Shown here one piece after another: positions 29,479 to 37,186 of a stretch of 64,000 bases of DNA. The stretch comes from Aliidiomarina maris (GTDB lineage Bacteria > Pseudomonadota > Gammaproteobacteria > Enterobacterales > Alteromonadaceae). Numbering within the stretch: position 1 is the stretch's first letter; every line of letters starts with the position of its first letter. Below the pieces are notes generated by a model. That model was not told the DNA's origin, ran no database searches, and worked only from the letters and a program-made list of their open reading frames with translations. Both the position numbers and the translations under genes were made by a program. The DNA lies in the NCBI RefSeq assembly GCF_003987335.1, contig NZ_PIPK01000001.1:372001-436000 (forward strand). The letters are read 5' to 3'.

Positions 29479-30111
29479 ATGTTTAACAAAATCCTTAGTA
29501 ACAGCTTTCTGATTATACTCTTGCTGGTTATACGTCCTGCCAGCGCAAATGTCTCACTCGTGGTGTTAGGTGATAGCCTAAGTGCAGGCTATGGCATTTC
29601 TCAAGCCGATACCTGGGTTGCCGACATTGAACGTCGCTGGCAACGCACGCATCCAGAGTTCTCAATTATTAACGCCAGTATCAGTGGCGATACCACCCAA
29701 GGCGGCCTTAATCGCTTACGCGACGTAGTCGCTCGACACCAGCCTGATGCTGTATTTATCGAGCTCGGTGGTAACGATGGTTTGCGTGGCTTCCAAATAG
29801 ACAGCATTCAACGCAATCTAACCCAAATGATTGAGTACCTGCACGGCGAAGGTATCTATGTCGCCTTAAGCCAAATTGAAATTCCGCCGAATATGGGACG
29901 CCGTTATACCAGCGAGTTTAGCGCATTGTTCGGTGCCGTCGCGGAACAGCACGACGTGCCTTTGGTGCCGTTTTTTATGCTTGAAATTGCGACCCAACCC
30001 AACTTAATGCAAAGCGATGGCATCCACCCTAATTTAGCAGCGCAAGAAAAAATAGCCGATATGATGGAACCGAAGTTGCGCGAAATCTTACAACATGTGG
30101 CAACCTTATAA
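29479..30111 (+). CDS. tesA: SGNH hydrolase, multifunctional acyl-CoA thioesterase I / lysophospholipase L1
   Basis: The periplasmic esterase/thioesterase has 210 residues. A signal peptide (ILSNSFLIILLLVIRPASA) is followed by block I VVLGDSLSAGYG with the nucleophilic Ser, block III ELGGNDGLRG, and block V DGIHPNLAAQ with the catalytic Asp/His. I chose the ATG at 29479 because an upstream in-frame ATG at 29446 lies inside ybbA and would spoil the signal peptide. Its GGAGG is 13 bases away, an unusually long spacing. Its last base is the first base of the folK frame. Confidence 0.95.
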   Translation: MFNKILSNSFLIILLLVIRPASANVSLVVLGDSLSAGYGISQADTWVADIERRWQRTHPEFSIINASISGDTTQGGLNRLRDVVARHQPDAVFIELGGNDGLRGFQIDSIQRNLTQMIEYLHGEGIYVALSQIEIPPNMGRRYTSEFSALFGAVAEQHDVPLVPFFMLEIATQPNLMQSDGIHPNLAAQEKIADMMEPKLREILQHVATL

Positions 30112-30683
30112 TGCGACGCTATACGTACTATCTCAGCTTGGGCAGTAATATTCATCCTGCCCAGCATTTGAGCACTGCCCTACACCAACTGCAAGCAAAG
30201 TTTGGTCATATTATGGTGTGGCCGGTGGTACGTACAGCACCCGTCGACATTCTGACTCAGCATGAGTTTTATAACACCTTGGTGGTCATTCACACTGAAT
30301 GGCCACCGGAGCAATTAAAAGCCTGGACTAACGAACTGGAAATTACATGCGGCCGCGACCGTAGCGACCCAATGAGCAGTAAAAAAGACCGCCCGCTTGA
30401 TGTTGATGTTTTGGCGCAACAGAGTCAGTTTGATTTGGCTATTTTAGCGCAGTTTAAAGAGCCTTATATCCAGGCAGTGATTCGCGCTGGCAACCAACCA
30501 AACAATATCGCAGGCTGCCAGCAGATTGAATTTCATGGTCGTCAGTTAGGCCATTGCACGGCCGCCATCAACACGCACCACACTAGCGGTCATATAATGG
30601 TTATCGAGGATAGCATAGATAGCCTTTTCCAACGCTTCAAAGCCCCCTTCCACCGCCAGCAGGGTCTCAGCGAGCACTTTTGA
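30111..30683 (+). CDS. folK: HPPK-like (FolK family) pyrophosphokinase
   Basis: A 190-residue protein with the HPPK pattern: YYLSLGSNIHPAQHLSTAL, FYNTLVVI, and the signature GRDRSDPMSSKKDRPLDVDVL. HPPK activates 6-hydroxymethyl-dihydropterin in folate synthesis. The divergent C-terminal half and the neighbouring pteridine reductase suggest the branch of HPPK-like proteins that travel with FolM. The last 138 bases run antisense into the 3' end of folM, an unusually long convergent overlap. The last 45 or so residues could be a late extension. Confidence 0.83.
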   Translation: MRRYTYYLSLGSNIHPAQHLSTALHQLQAKFGHIMVWPVVRTAPVDILTQHEFYNTLVVIHTEWPPEQLKAWTNELEITCGRDRSDPMSSKKDRPLDVDVLAQQSQFDLAILAQFKEPYIQAVIRAGNQPNNIAGCQQIEFHGRQLGHCTAAINTHHTSGHIMVIEDSIDSLFQRFKAPFHRQQGLSEHF

Positions 30684-31274
30684 TTGGTCATCACTGCTAT
30701 GCTCAGGTAAGAACTTTACCGGCCCAGGCTGAATCGCATTAACGCGTACTGTCGGCGCTAAACGCTTTGCGAAGCTAAGCATCAGGTTTTCTGAACCCGC
30801 TTTGGTAGAGCAATATAGCGCGTACTCAGGGTTCGGATTTGCCACATATATGTCAGTGATATGAATAATATTACCCTGCTCGCGCACACTCTCTTTGAGT
30901 AGATCTGCCAAGGCAGTGTTCAAGCGTGCAGGCAATTTCATGTGAATCGCATACAAATCATTATAAAAGCTGACTGGGTCACTTTGGTGCTGTTGGTCTT
31001 TTTCGTAAATAGAGGCGTTATGTAGCAGCAAATCCACATGCTGAGTGGCCTGACGAATAGACCCTATCGCAGCGCTCACACTTTCATCATTGAGGGCGTC
31101 ACATTCGATACAGGTCAAATTAGGGTTATCTATGTTTGCTAACTCGCCCGCGCCACAGTCTCTGGTTAAGACAATGACTTGCCAGCCTTGCTGCAGAAAT
31201 GACTGGGTCATATGCAAACCTAAGCGACGGCTTGCCCCAGTGATGACAGCGACGGGGTTTGGTTGCGTATTCAT
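30546..31274 (-). CDS. folM: dihydromonapterin reductase / pteridine reductase (FolM-like SDR)
   Basis: The 242-residue short-chain dehydrogenase has the cofactor motif ITGASRRLGLHMTQSF (an Arg-rich loop typical of NADPH-dependent pteridine reductases), LLLHNASIY, YALYCSTKAGSENL (catalytic Tyr-x3-Lys) and AIQPGPVKFLPE. FolM reduces dihydromonapterin/dihydrofolate. It probably works with the convergent FolK-type gene in pterin metabolism. It ends inside the folK frame on the other strand. Confidence 0.9.
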   Translation of the reverse strand: MNTQPNPVAVITGASRRLGLHMTQSFLQQGWQVIVLTRDCGAGELANIDNPNLTCIECDALNDESVSAAIGSIRQATQHVDLLLHNASIYEKDQQHQSDPVSFYNDLYAIHMKLPARLNTALADLLKESVREQGNIIHITDIYVANPNPEYALYCSTKAGSENLMLSFAKRLAPTVRVNAIQPGPVKFLPEHSSDDQSKVLAETLLAVEGGFEALEKAIYAILDNHYMTASVVRVDGGRAMA

Positions 31275-31397
31275 GGTGGTAAGTCCTTGTTAACGGATGA
31301 GTTATCGTGAACAGGTTATACGCATAGAAAAACAAAAAGGATTGATTAATTGATAGTTTCGAACAAAGGAAGGTTTTTTAGAAATATCAGTCGGAAA

Positions 31398-31473
31398 TGG
31401 CGTCCCCTAGGGGATTCGAACCCCTGTTACCGCCGTGAAAGGGCGGTGTCCTAGGCCTCTAGACGAAGGGGAC
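31398..31473 (-). tRNA. tRNA-Glu (TTC)
   Basis: A 76-nt cloverleaf with encoded CCA. Acceptor GTCCCCT pairs with AGGGGAC, and the loop CTTTCAC gives anticodon TTC. It is the distal copy of the Ala-Glu array. Confidence 0.97.
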
Positions 31474-31496
31474 CCTGGACTGATATGTTTTGAAAT

Positions 31497-31616
31497 TGGC
31501 GTCCCTTGAAGGATTCTACCCCTGTTACCGCCGTGCCAAAGGTTTGGCGCGGTGTCCTCGGGGCACCGCCTCACGGCGGCCAATCTCTGGGTTTGCACCC
31601 AAATTTGTTTTGAAAT
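31497..31616 (-). repeat. chimeric tRNA-Glu-like unit B (degenerate)
   Basis: This 120-base unit, on the minus strand, ends in GACGCCA like tRNA-Glu. Its T arm is damaged (GAAGGATTCTACCCC on the plus strand instead of the intact TAGGGGATTCGAACCCC), and its 5' half is replaced by unrelated sequence. On the plus strand the replaced part forms CCGCCGTG/CACGGCGG (31528-31535 with 31572-31579) enclosing CCAAA-GG-TTTGG and GCGGTG/CACCGC. It cannot be a working tRNA, because no 5' acceptor strand is present. Confidence 0.8.
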
Positions 31617-31737
31617 TGGCGTCCCCTAGGGGATTCGAACCCCTGTTACCGCCGTGCCAAAGGTTTGGCGCGGTGTCCTCGGGGCACCGCCTCACGGCGG
31701 CCAATCTCTGGGCTTGCACCCAATTATGTTTTGAAAT
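31617..31737 (-). repeat. chimeric tRNA-Glu-like unit C (intact T arm)
   Basis: A second copy of the chimeric unit, nearly identical to unit B outside the T arm. Here the tRNA-Glu 3' part through the T arm and anticodon 3' strand is intact. The anticodon loop is replaced by the palindrome GCCAAA-CC-TTTGGC, and the 5' half by the same structured sequence. The outer stem pairs 31649-31656 with 31693-31700. The inner hairpins are 31657-31668 and 31670-31690. The flanking TGTTTTGAAAT is shared with the real tRNA-Glu spacers, so the unit arose within the array. Confidence 0.8.
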
Positions 31738-31813
31738 TGGCGTCCCCTAGGGGATTCGAACCCCTGTTACCGCCGTGAAAGGGCGGTGTCCTAGGCCTCT
31801 AGACGAAGGGGAC
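31738..31813 (-). tRNA. tRNA-Glu (TTC), second intact copy
   Basis: 76 nt, identical to the other intact tRNA-Glu genes, with encoded CCA. It lies directly next to chimeric unit C. Confidence 0.97.
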
Positions 31814-31949
31814 GCAAAATTTCAATGGCTGTTCTATTAAGTCCGTTCACATGTACTGCACGGTGCTTTACTCTCACTCACGCATAACGTGAGCACATGA
31901 CGACAAAAACTATTGTCGCTTAACTCGCAAGGCGTAAGCCTGGCAAAAT

Positions 31950-32025
31950 TGGCGTCCCCTAGGGGATTCGAACCCCTGTTACCGCCGTGAAAGGGCGGTG
32001 TCCTAGGCCTCTAGACGAAGGGGAC
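31950..32025 (-). tRNA. tRNA-Glu (TTC), third intact copy
   Basis: 76 nt, identical to the other intact copies. A 136-base spacer separates it from the next tRNA-Glu, and 29 bases separate it from tRNA-Ala. Confidence 0.97.
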
Positions 32026-32054
32026 CCTGGACTTAATATATCAAAGCACTCAGA

Positions 32055-32130
<76 letters not shown>

Positions 32131-32181
32131 ATCCTGATAAGCTCCCGATTGCGCGGTTGCTTTACCCTGACAGCGGGGCGA

Positions 32182-32209
32182 ATTATAAGGACATCAGAAA
32201 AACTGTCAA
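32182..32209 (-). promoter_or_regulatory. promoter of the tRNA-Ala/Glu array
   Basis: On the minus strand, consensus TTGACA (32204-32209), a 16-base spacer, and consensus TATAAT (32182-32187) are followed by the GC-rich TCGCCCCGC. Such a discriminator is typical of stringently controlled tRNA promoters. Confidence 0.85.
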
Positions 32210-32302
32210 TACTTTTTTCTGAGATAGCTAGCGTTCGGTTATTTTTTTAACAGTTTGCCGTAAAAACAACCAGCAAGCGTCTGTTTTTGACACTTTACAA
32301 CG

Positions 32303-32944
32303 CTATTCGCTATCTGCCACATCAAAGTGGTAAATGCGCTCCACCCCTTCTTTGTCTGACATGGTGACCTCTAAATCACGCACCAAGCCGTCTTTGACGC
32401 TATATATCCAACCGTGAATTGTCAGGGGTTGACCTCGATTCCATGCTTCTTGCACCGTGTGGCTTTTCGCCAGGTTACGCACTTGCTCAATGACATTGAG
32501 CTCGCATAGTCGGTCTAAGCGTGGATCGTAGGCCAAGTTCTCCAATTCTTTACGGTGCTCGCGATACACGTCTTTAATTGGGAATAACCAATTATCAACC
32601 AGACCGTGGGCGGTGTTCTCCATGGAGGCCGCTACCCCGCCACAACCGTAATGCCCAACCACTAAGATATGCTTAACTTTTAAGGCTTCGACTGCATATT
32701 GAATCACTGACAAGCAATTAAAGTCAGTCTGCACCACTTGATTGGCCACATTTCGGTGCACAAATAACTCACCGGGGGCCATGCCGACGATTTGATTCGC
32801 CGGCACGCGGCTGTCAGAACAGCCAATCCACAAGTATTCAGGCTTTTGTTGATTCACCAGACGATTAAAAAAGTCTGGGTCCTCATTGACCATGCGGTCA
32901 GCCCATTTACGGTTATTATTTAGTAATTCTTTAATTTTGGGCAT
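32303..32944 (-). CDS. can: beta-carbonic anhydrase
   Basis: The 213-residue zinc enzyme interconverts CO2 and bicarbonate. Zinc ligands are in WIGCSDSRVPANQI (Cys, Asp) and VVGHYGCGGV (His, Cys). I start at the ATG at 32944 (MPKIKELLNNNRKWADRM), which matches family N termini. An upstream in-frame codon at 32992 would lie inside gltX. Only one base separates it from the gltX stop, so the two are co-transcribed. Confidence 0.96.
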   Translation of the reverse strand: MPKIKELLNNNRKWADRMVNEDPDFFNRLVNQQKPEYLWIGCSDSRVPANQIVGMAPGELFVHRNVANQVVQTDFNCLSVIQYAVEALKVKHILVVGHYGCGGVAASMENTAHGLVDNWLFPIKDVYREHRKELENLAYDPRLDRLCELNVIEQVRNLAKSHTVQEAWNRGQPLTIHGWIYSVKDGLVRDLEVTMSDKEGVERIYHFDVADSE

Positions 32945-32945
32945 C

Positions 32946-34355
32946 TTAACCCTGCTCCGCTCTCGCCTCAATAAATTCAAGCGCCAGCTCAATCCGTGCC
33001 ACCGCGACCGCTTGAGGCAATGCGGCTAAAGTGACATCCAGCGATGGCGAGTTACCACCACCGGTCACCGCGACTCGTAATGGCATACCTACTTTACCCA
33101 TGCCAATTTCGAGTGCATCGCAGGTATCTTTAATACACTGCTGAATTGCACTTGCATCCCATGTCGTCGTGTCACGCAGTCTATCGCGGATGTCTGCTAA
33201 AGCAGCTCCGGCCACTGGGCGTAAATGCTTCTTCGCAGCATCGGCGTCAAACTCGTTGACTTCAGCATAGAAGTAACGGCTAATTTCGGCCATTTCCTTC
33301 AAGGTTTTAACCCGCTCACCTTGTAGCTCAATGATGGTTTCCAAGCTTGGGCCTTGGCTCACATCGACGCCTAACTTATTAAAGTGCCATGCCAGTTCTG
33401 CCGCAACTTCAGCTTTAGGTAAGGTTTTTATGTAATGCTGGTTTAGCCAATTCAATTTCTCGGTATTAAATGCGGATGCCGCTTTATTAATGTCAGACAG
33501 CTTAAACAGCTTGATCATTTCATCTACAGAGAAAACTTCTTGATCGCCATGTGACCAACCCAAACGCACTAAGTAATTCAATAATGCCTGTGGCAAGTAG
33601 CCGTTATCGCGGTATTCCATCACGCTCACCGCACCATGACGCTTGGATAACTTCTTACCGTCATCACCTAAAATCATCGACACGTGGGCATACTCAGGCA
33701 CCGGCGCACCCAGCGCTTTGAGGATATTAATTTGGCGTGGGGTGTTATTGATGTGGTCTTCGCCACGCACAACATGGGTAATCCCCATATCCCAGTCATC
33801 GACCACCACACAGAAGTTGTAGGTTGGCGTACCATCGGTACGTGCAATGATCAGATCGTCTAATTCTTGATTAGAAATTTCGATGCGCCCACGCACGTGG
33901 TCATCAAATACCACACTACCCTCTTGTGGGTTACGGAAGCGAATCACATAGGGCTGCCCAGGTCTATCCGCTTGGTCACGACACGCACCGTCATAGCGTG
34001 GTTTTTTGCCGGCGGCCATTTGCTCTTCACGCATCGCATCCAGGCGCTCGACTGAGCAGTAACACTTGTATGCTTTACCTTCTTGCAATAGCTGCTCGGT
34101 AAGCTCTTTATAGCGGTCGAAACGCTTGGTTTGGTAATAAGGGCCTTCGTCATAGTTGAGCCCGAGCCATTGCATACCTTCCATGATAGCGTCGATCGCT
34201 GCTTGGCTAGAGCGTTCAATATCGGTGTCTTCGATGCGCAGGATAAATTTACCGCCAGCCGCTTTCGCGACTAACCAAGAATACAGTGCGGTACGGGCGC
34301 CACCTACGTGCAGGTAACCAGTAGGGCTAGGGGCAAAACGAGAGACTATGCTCAT
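32946..34355 (-). CDS. gltX: glutamyl-tRNA synthetase
   Basis: The 469-residue class I synthetase charges tRNA-Glu. The HIGH region is [19 protein letters not shown] and the KMSKS-like loop is [10 protein letters not shown] zinc-binding-type segment around residue 100 (CYCSVERL and CRDQADR) is recognisable. The C-terminal helical domain binds the anticodon. Its own tRNA-Glu genes lie just downstream on the same strand, after can. Confidence 0.97.
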   Translation of the reverse strand: MSIVSRFAPSPTGYLHVGGARTALYSWLVAKAAGGKFILRIEDTDIERSSQAAIDAIMEGMQWLGLNYDEGPYYQTKRFDRYKELTEQLLQEGKAYKCYCSVERLDAMREEQMAAGKKPRYDGACRDQADRPGQPYVIRFRNPQEGSVVFDDHVRGRIEISNQELDDLIIARTDGTPTYNFCVVVDDWDMGITHVVRGEDHINNTPRQINILKALGAPVPEYAHVSMILGDDGKKLSKRHGAVSVMEYRDNGYLPQALLNYLVRLGWSHGDQEVFSVDEMIKLFKLSDINKAASAFNTEKLNWLNQHYIKTLPKAEVAAELAWHFNKLGVDVSQGPSLETIIELQGERVKTLKEMAEISRYFYAEVNEFDADAAKKHLRPVAGAALADIRDRLRDTTTWDASAIQQCIKDTCDALEIGMGKVGMPLRVAVTGGGNSPSLDVTLAALPQAVAVARIELALEFIEARAEQG

Positions 34356-34453
34356 ACGACGATAACCTTATAGACTTAATCAACAAATGCGCTGAGTTTA
34401 TCACAAGGTGACGAAAGGAACATGCTTGAGGCGTGCTAAAGAGGCTGGCTTTG

Positions 34454-34485
34454 GCACGCGGCTGACAAAATTATTCGCCGCGTGC
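34454..34485 (-). terminator. terminator-like hairpin after the DUF2061 gene
   Basis: A perfect 9-bp inverted repeat, GCACGCGGC / GCCGCGTGC, with a 14-base loop lies between the stop of the DUF2061 gene and gltX. There is no T-run on either side, so its function is uncertain. Confidence 0.4.
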
Positions 34486-34529
34486 TGGTTAACCCGTATG
34501 AGTTGCGGTGTAAGTGTGTGACGTTGACG

Positions 34530-34772
34530 CTATCGAATGTCCACCGACACGGCCTGTGCGTCAATCGTCACAGGGCTTTTCGCTGCATGCTTAGGTTGAC
34601 CAAAGCGTGCCCACGCCTTTTCGTGGAAGAAGTACGCCACTGTGTTGACAGCGGGCTCTATCATCGCCACTAAGCCACCCAAAACAAAGCTACCAGTAAT
34701 CAGCCAAGTCACCGTGAAAGCCACAAAGAAATGCACCACGGCAAAGGTCAAAGTCTTATTCATAAAATACAT
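34530..34772 (-). CDS. small DUF2061 membrane protein
   Basis: This protein of about 80 residues has two hydrophobic helices (LTFAVVHFFVAFTVTWLITGSFVLGG and LVAMIEPAVNTVAYFFHEKAW). The pattern KTLTFAVVHF ... EPAVNTVAYFFHEKAW is that of DUF2061. Function unknown. I start at the ATG at 34772. ATGs at 34784 and 34763 are also possible, and the one at 34763 gives MNKTLTF, the usual family N terminus. A Fur box lies 60 bases upstream, so it may be iron-regulated. Confidence 0.85.
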   Translation of the reverse strand: MYFMNKTLTFAVVHFFVAFTVTWLITGSFVLGGLVAMIEPAVNTVAYFFHEKAWARFGQPKHAAKSPVTIDAQAVSVDIR

Positions 34773-34833
34773 ACACCACCCCATTTATCGATCTATATTG
34801 AATCTATCAATACGTCATGTTTATAAGTTTAGA

Positions 34834-34848
34834 TGATAATTATTATCA
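34834..34848. promoter_or_regulatory. Fur box (perfect 7-1-7 inverted repeat)
   Basis: TGATAAT-T-ATTATCA matches the 7-1-7 Fur consensus exactly. It sits between the divergent DUF2061 gene (start about 60 bases away) and the SelO gene (start about 90 bases away), so it could repress either or both under iron sufficiency. Confidence 0.8.
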
Positions 34849-34935
34849 TTAAAGCGTGCCAACGCAGTTTACCGATTATTTACCTCGGTTTTTTCGTTTA
34901 GGAACGTTCACATCCTTGAACAACATGCAACGGTG

Positions 34936-36456
34936 ATGAGCGCGAGCTATGCTATTGCTATGACCAAAACTTTGTTACCAATCAATCTAGGCACTGCCGG
35001 CGCAACCCCCTCTTGGGTTCAGCAGGCCGCTCCAAGCCCCTTACCCGACTGCGACTATGTCGTCCGCAATCATGAACTCGCAAACATGATTCAGTGGGGG
35101 CCGTTGTGCGATAAGGCTACAGCCACCACCTTAGACTGGTCCGCCGCACGCCCGGTGTTCAGCGGCCACGTCCCCTACTCGAATTATCAGCCCGTTTGTT
35201 TAGGTTACGCAGGGCATCAGTTTGGTCAATTTGCGCCACGACTTGGTGATGGCCGCGCCCATCTGATTGGCCAAGCGTCGTTGGCACCCGACCATGTCAC
35301 CCGCAACCCCTTTCACAGCAAACTCTGCAATCGACAGATTGAAATCCAACTGAAAGGCAGTGGCACCACCCCATGGACGCTGGGTGGCGATGGCCGGCTG
35401 CCACTTGCCAGCGCCTTGCGTGAGTATATATACAGCGAAGCTCTGGCTGGCTTAGGCATTCCCACATCGCGCATGCTTGCGGTCTTAAACAGCTCGCAGC
35501 TATTGCAACGCCAGCACATGGAGTCCGCCGCAATCCTAGTCCGTATCAATCCAAGTCATATTCGTATCGGTACCCTGCAATTGCTTGCACTCAAACAGAG
35601 CTGGATGGCATGGGACGGTATCTTGGGCACCCCCGATTGCCTTGGCCAACACTATCAAGCGATCAGCAATCGATTTGCCGAGCTTGGCGGGCATTGGATG
35701 AGCGCAGGGTTTATTCATGGCGTCCTAAATACCGACAATCTAACCTTGACCGGCGAAACGTTCGATTTCGGACCCGCCGCTTTTTTGCAGCGTTACCGTC
35801 CAGATACGGCATTCAGCGCGGTAGACAGTGGCAAGCGCTATCGTTACAGCCGCCAGCCGGCGGCACTGTTCTTTGCGCTGCAACAACTGGCTATGGCGTG
35901 CAAGCAGCGTTTAGAAGCCGCCCATCAGAACGCTGAACTGAGTCGCACCGACGCACAACAGCAAGTCACGCACATTGCCGACACGTTGCGCCAATTCTCC
36001 GCCGCATTGGAACATCAATGGATTGTGCGTTTATGCCAACGACTCGGGCTGCCCTCACCATCAACCGAGTTATGCCAAGGATACCTAGCCTTATTACAAA
36101 GCCATGATATCGACTACCAGCACAGCTTTTTACAATTAATTGAGGTGCTCGATGGTGCAACGCCACCAGCTTGGCTGAGTGGTCACCAAGGGCGGCAGTG
36201 GTTGCAGTCCTATCATGCGCTATGCTCCGGTGCGGATGTAATGCGTGCACACAACCCTAAATTCACTGCGCATTTATCATGGGTTGAACAGGTGGTTCAA
36301 GCTGTGGTGGCATCGACGGCAGCGACAGCTCATTCGCACACGACGCTGAATCAATTGTTAGATGCCTGTGCCAACCCTTTTAAGCAACCCCCTGAGCCAT
36401 GGCAAAGCCCAGTGATCGTACCCAAGGGTTTGCAACGTACATTTTGTGGGACTTAA
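34936..36456 (+). CDS. selO: SelO/YdiU family protein AMPylase
   Basis: The pseudokinase-fold enzyme of about 506 residues transfers AMP from ATP to protein Ser/Thr/Tyr residues. Diagnostic blocks are YAGHQFGQFAPRLGDGRAHLIG, EIQLKGSGTTPW with the catalytic Lys, DGRLPLASALREYIYSEALAGLGIPTSR, and FIHGVLNTDNLTLTGETFDFGP, which holds the metal-binding Asn/Asp. The C terminus is TFCGT, with a Cys near the position of the selenocysteine of eukaryotic SelO. Start uncertain: GTG 34933, ATG 34936 or ATG 34960, none with a clear Shine-Dalgarno. Family knowledge links SelO to redox stress. The nearby Fur box would add iron control. Confidence 0.93.
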   Translation: MSASYAIAMTKTLLPINLGTAGATPSWVQQAAPSPLPDCDYVVRNHELANMIQWGPLCDKATATTLDWSAARPVFSGHVPYSNYQPVCLGYAGHQFGQFAPRLGDGRAHLIGQASLAPDHVTRNPFHSKLCNRQIEIQLKGSGTTPWTLGGDGRLPLASALREYIYSEALAGLGIPTSRMLAVLNSSQLLQRQHMESAAILVRINPSHIRIGTLQLLALKQSWMAWDGILGTPDCLGQHYQAISNRFAELGGHWMSAGFIHGVLNTDNLTLTGETFDFGPAAFLQRYRPDTAFSAVDSGKRYRYSRQPAALFFALQQLAMACKQRLEAAHQNAELSRTDAQQQVTHIADTLRQFSAALEHQWIVRLCQRLGLPSPSTELCQGYLALLQSHDIDYQHSFLQLIEVLDGATPPAWLSGHQGRQWLQSYHALCSGADVMRAHNPKFTAHLSWVEQVVQAVVASTAATAHSHTTLNQLLDACANPFKQPPEPWQSPVIVPKGLQRTFCGT

Positions 36457-36544
36457 ATTGCAGCGTATGAGCACTAGCAAAGGTTTCCATTTGCGGCAAA
36501 ATTGTGTACAACCATTACCCCTGCGTTGAGACTGTGGAGCATCC

Positions 36545-37186
36545 GTGAGTATCATTATAGTGGCCGACGATCATCCCCTGTACCGTGACGCGGTTAACGA
36601 CGTCATCGACCGCTATGTGGACCATGAACTGCGCTTACAGGCAGCCGATTTAAACCAGGTGTATCAACAACTCAGTCAGCAGCCTGATGCAGACTTGGTG
36701 TTACTGGATTTAAATATGCCGGGAATGAACGGACTGCAAGGGTTAATTGAATTGCGTCGCCAATTTCCAGCCACCGCCGTCGCGATGCTGTCCGCACACG
36801 ATGACAAGCACACCGTACTTGAAGCCATCAAGCTCGGTGCCTCAGGCTACATCTCCAAATCCTTGGCGCACGATGCACTGGCCGCTGCGATCAATCAGTT
36901 GCTGCGCGGAGAAATGTACCTGCCTGCTCTCAGCTTCCAGTCAACTACCGAGGAAACCGTCGTCGAACCTGAATCCAACGTGCGCGAACAACTCACCGAG
37001 CGTCAGTTTCAGGTCTTATTATTACTGGGCCAAGGTGCTTCAAACAAAGACATCGCTACTCAATTGCATATCGCGGAAACCACAGTCAAAACTCACGTTT
37101 CAGCAATTTTGGACAAACTTGAACTGGACAATCGAATGCAAGCGGGGTTGCTAGCCAACCGCCTGCCCGGCCAAGTGCTGAATTAA
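36545..37186 (+). CDS. NarL/LuxR-type response regulator
   Basis: A 213-residue two-domain regulator. The receiver has acidic residues in VADDHPLYRD and the phospho-Asp in LVLLDLNMPGMNGLQG, with the conserved Lys in GYISKSL. The HTH is LTERQFQVLLLLGQGASNKDIATQLHIAETTVKTHVSAILDKL. GTG start at 36545 with GGAG five bases upstream. Its last 36 bases overlap the 3' end of the convergent hybrid kinase, an arrangement kept in ErcS/AgmR- and NahK-type loci, so it is the likely partner of that kinase. Confidence 0.93.
   Translation: MSIIIVADDHPLYRDAVNDVIDRYVDHELRLQAADLNQVYQQLSQQPDADLVLLDLNMPGMNGLQGLIELRRQFPATAVAMLSAHDDKHTVLEAIKLGASGYISKSLAHDALAAAINQLLRGEMYLPALSFQSTTEETVVEPESNVREQLTERQFQVLLLLGQGASNKDIATQLHIAETTVKTHVSAILDKLELDNRMQAGLLANRLPGQVLN

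Noticed and set aside
31490-31750. Reading frames across the tRNA-Glu array
   Set aside because: They are made of tRNA sequence and its chimeric copies (repeated RGFEPLLPP-type peptide), a well-known source of false proteins.
31398-32025. CRISPR-like spacing of repeated 70-base blocks
   Set aside because: The repeats are tRNA-Glu genes and their chimeric derivatives. They are too long and too few for CRISPR, with no cas genes nearby.
34936-36456. Selenocysteine (UGA) at the SelO C terminus
   Set aside because: The codon at that position is a normal Cys codon (TGT) in TFCGT. No in-frame TGA or SECIS-like hairpin was seen.
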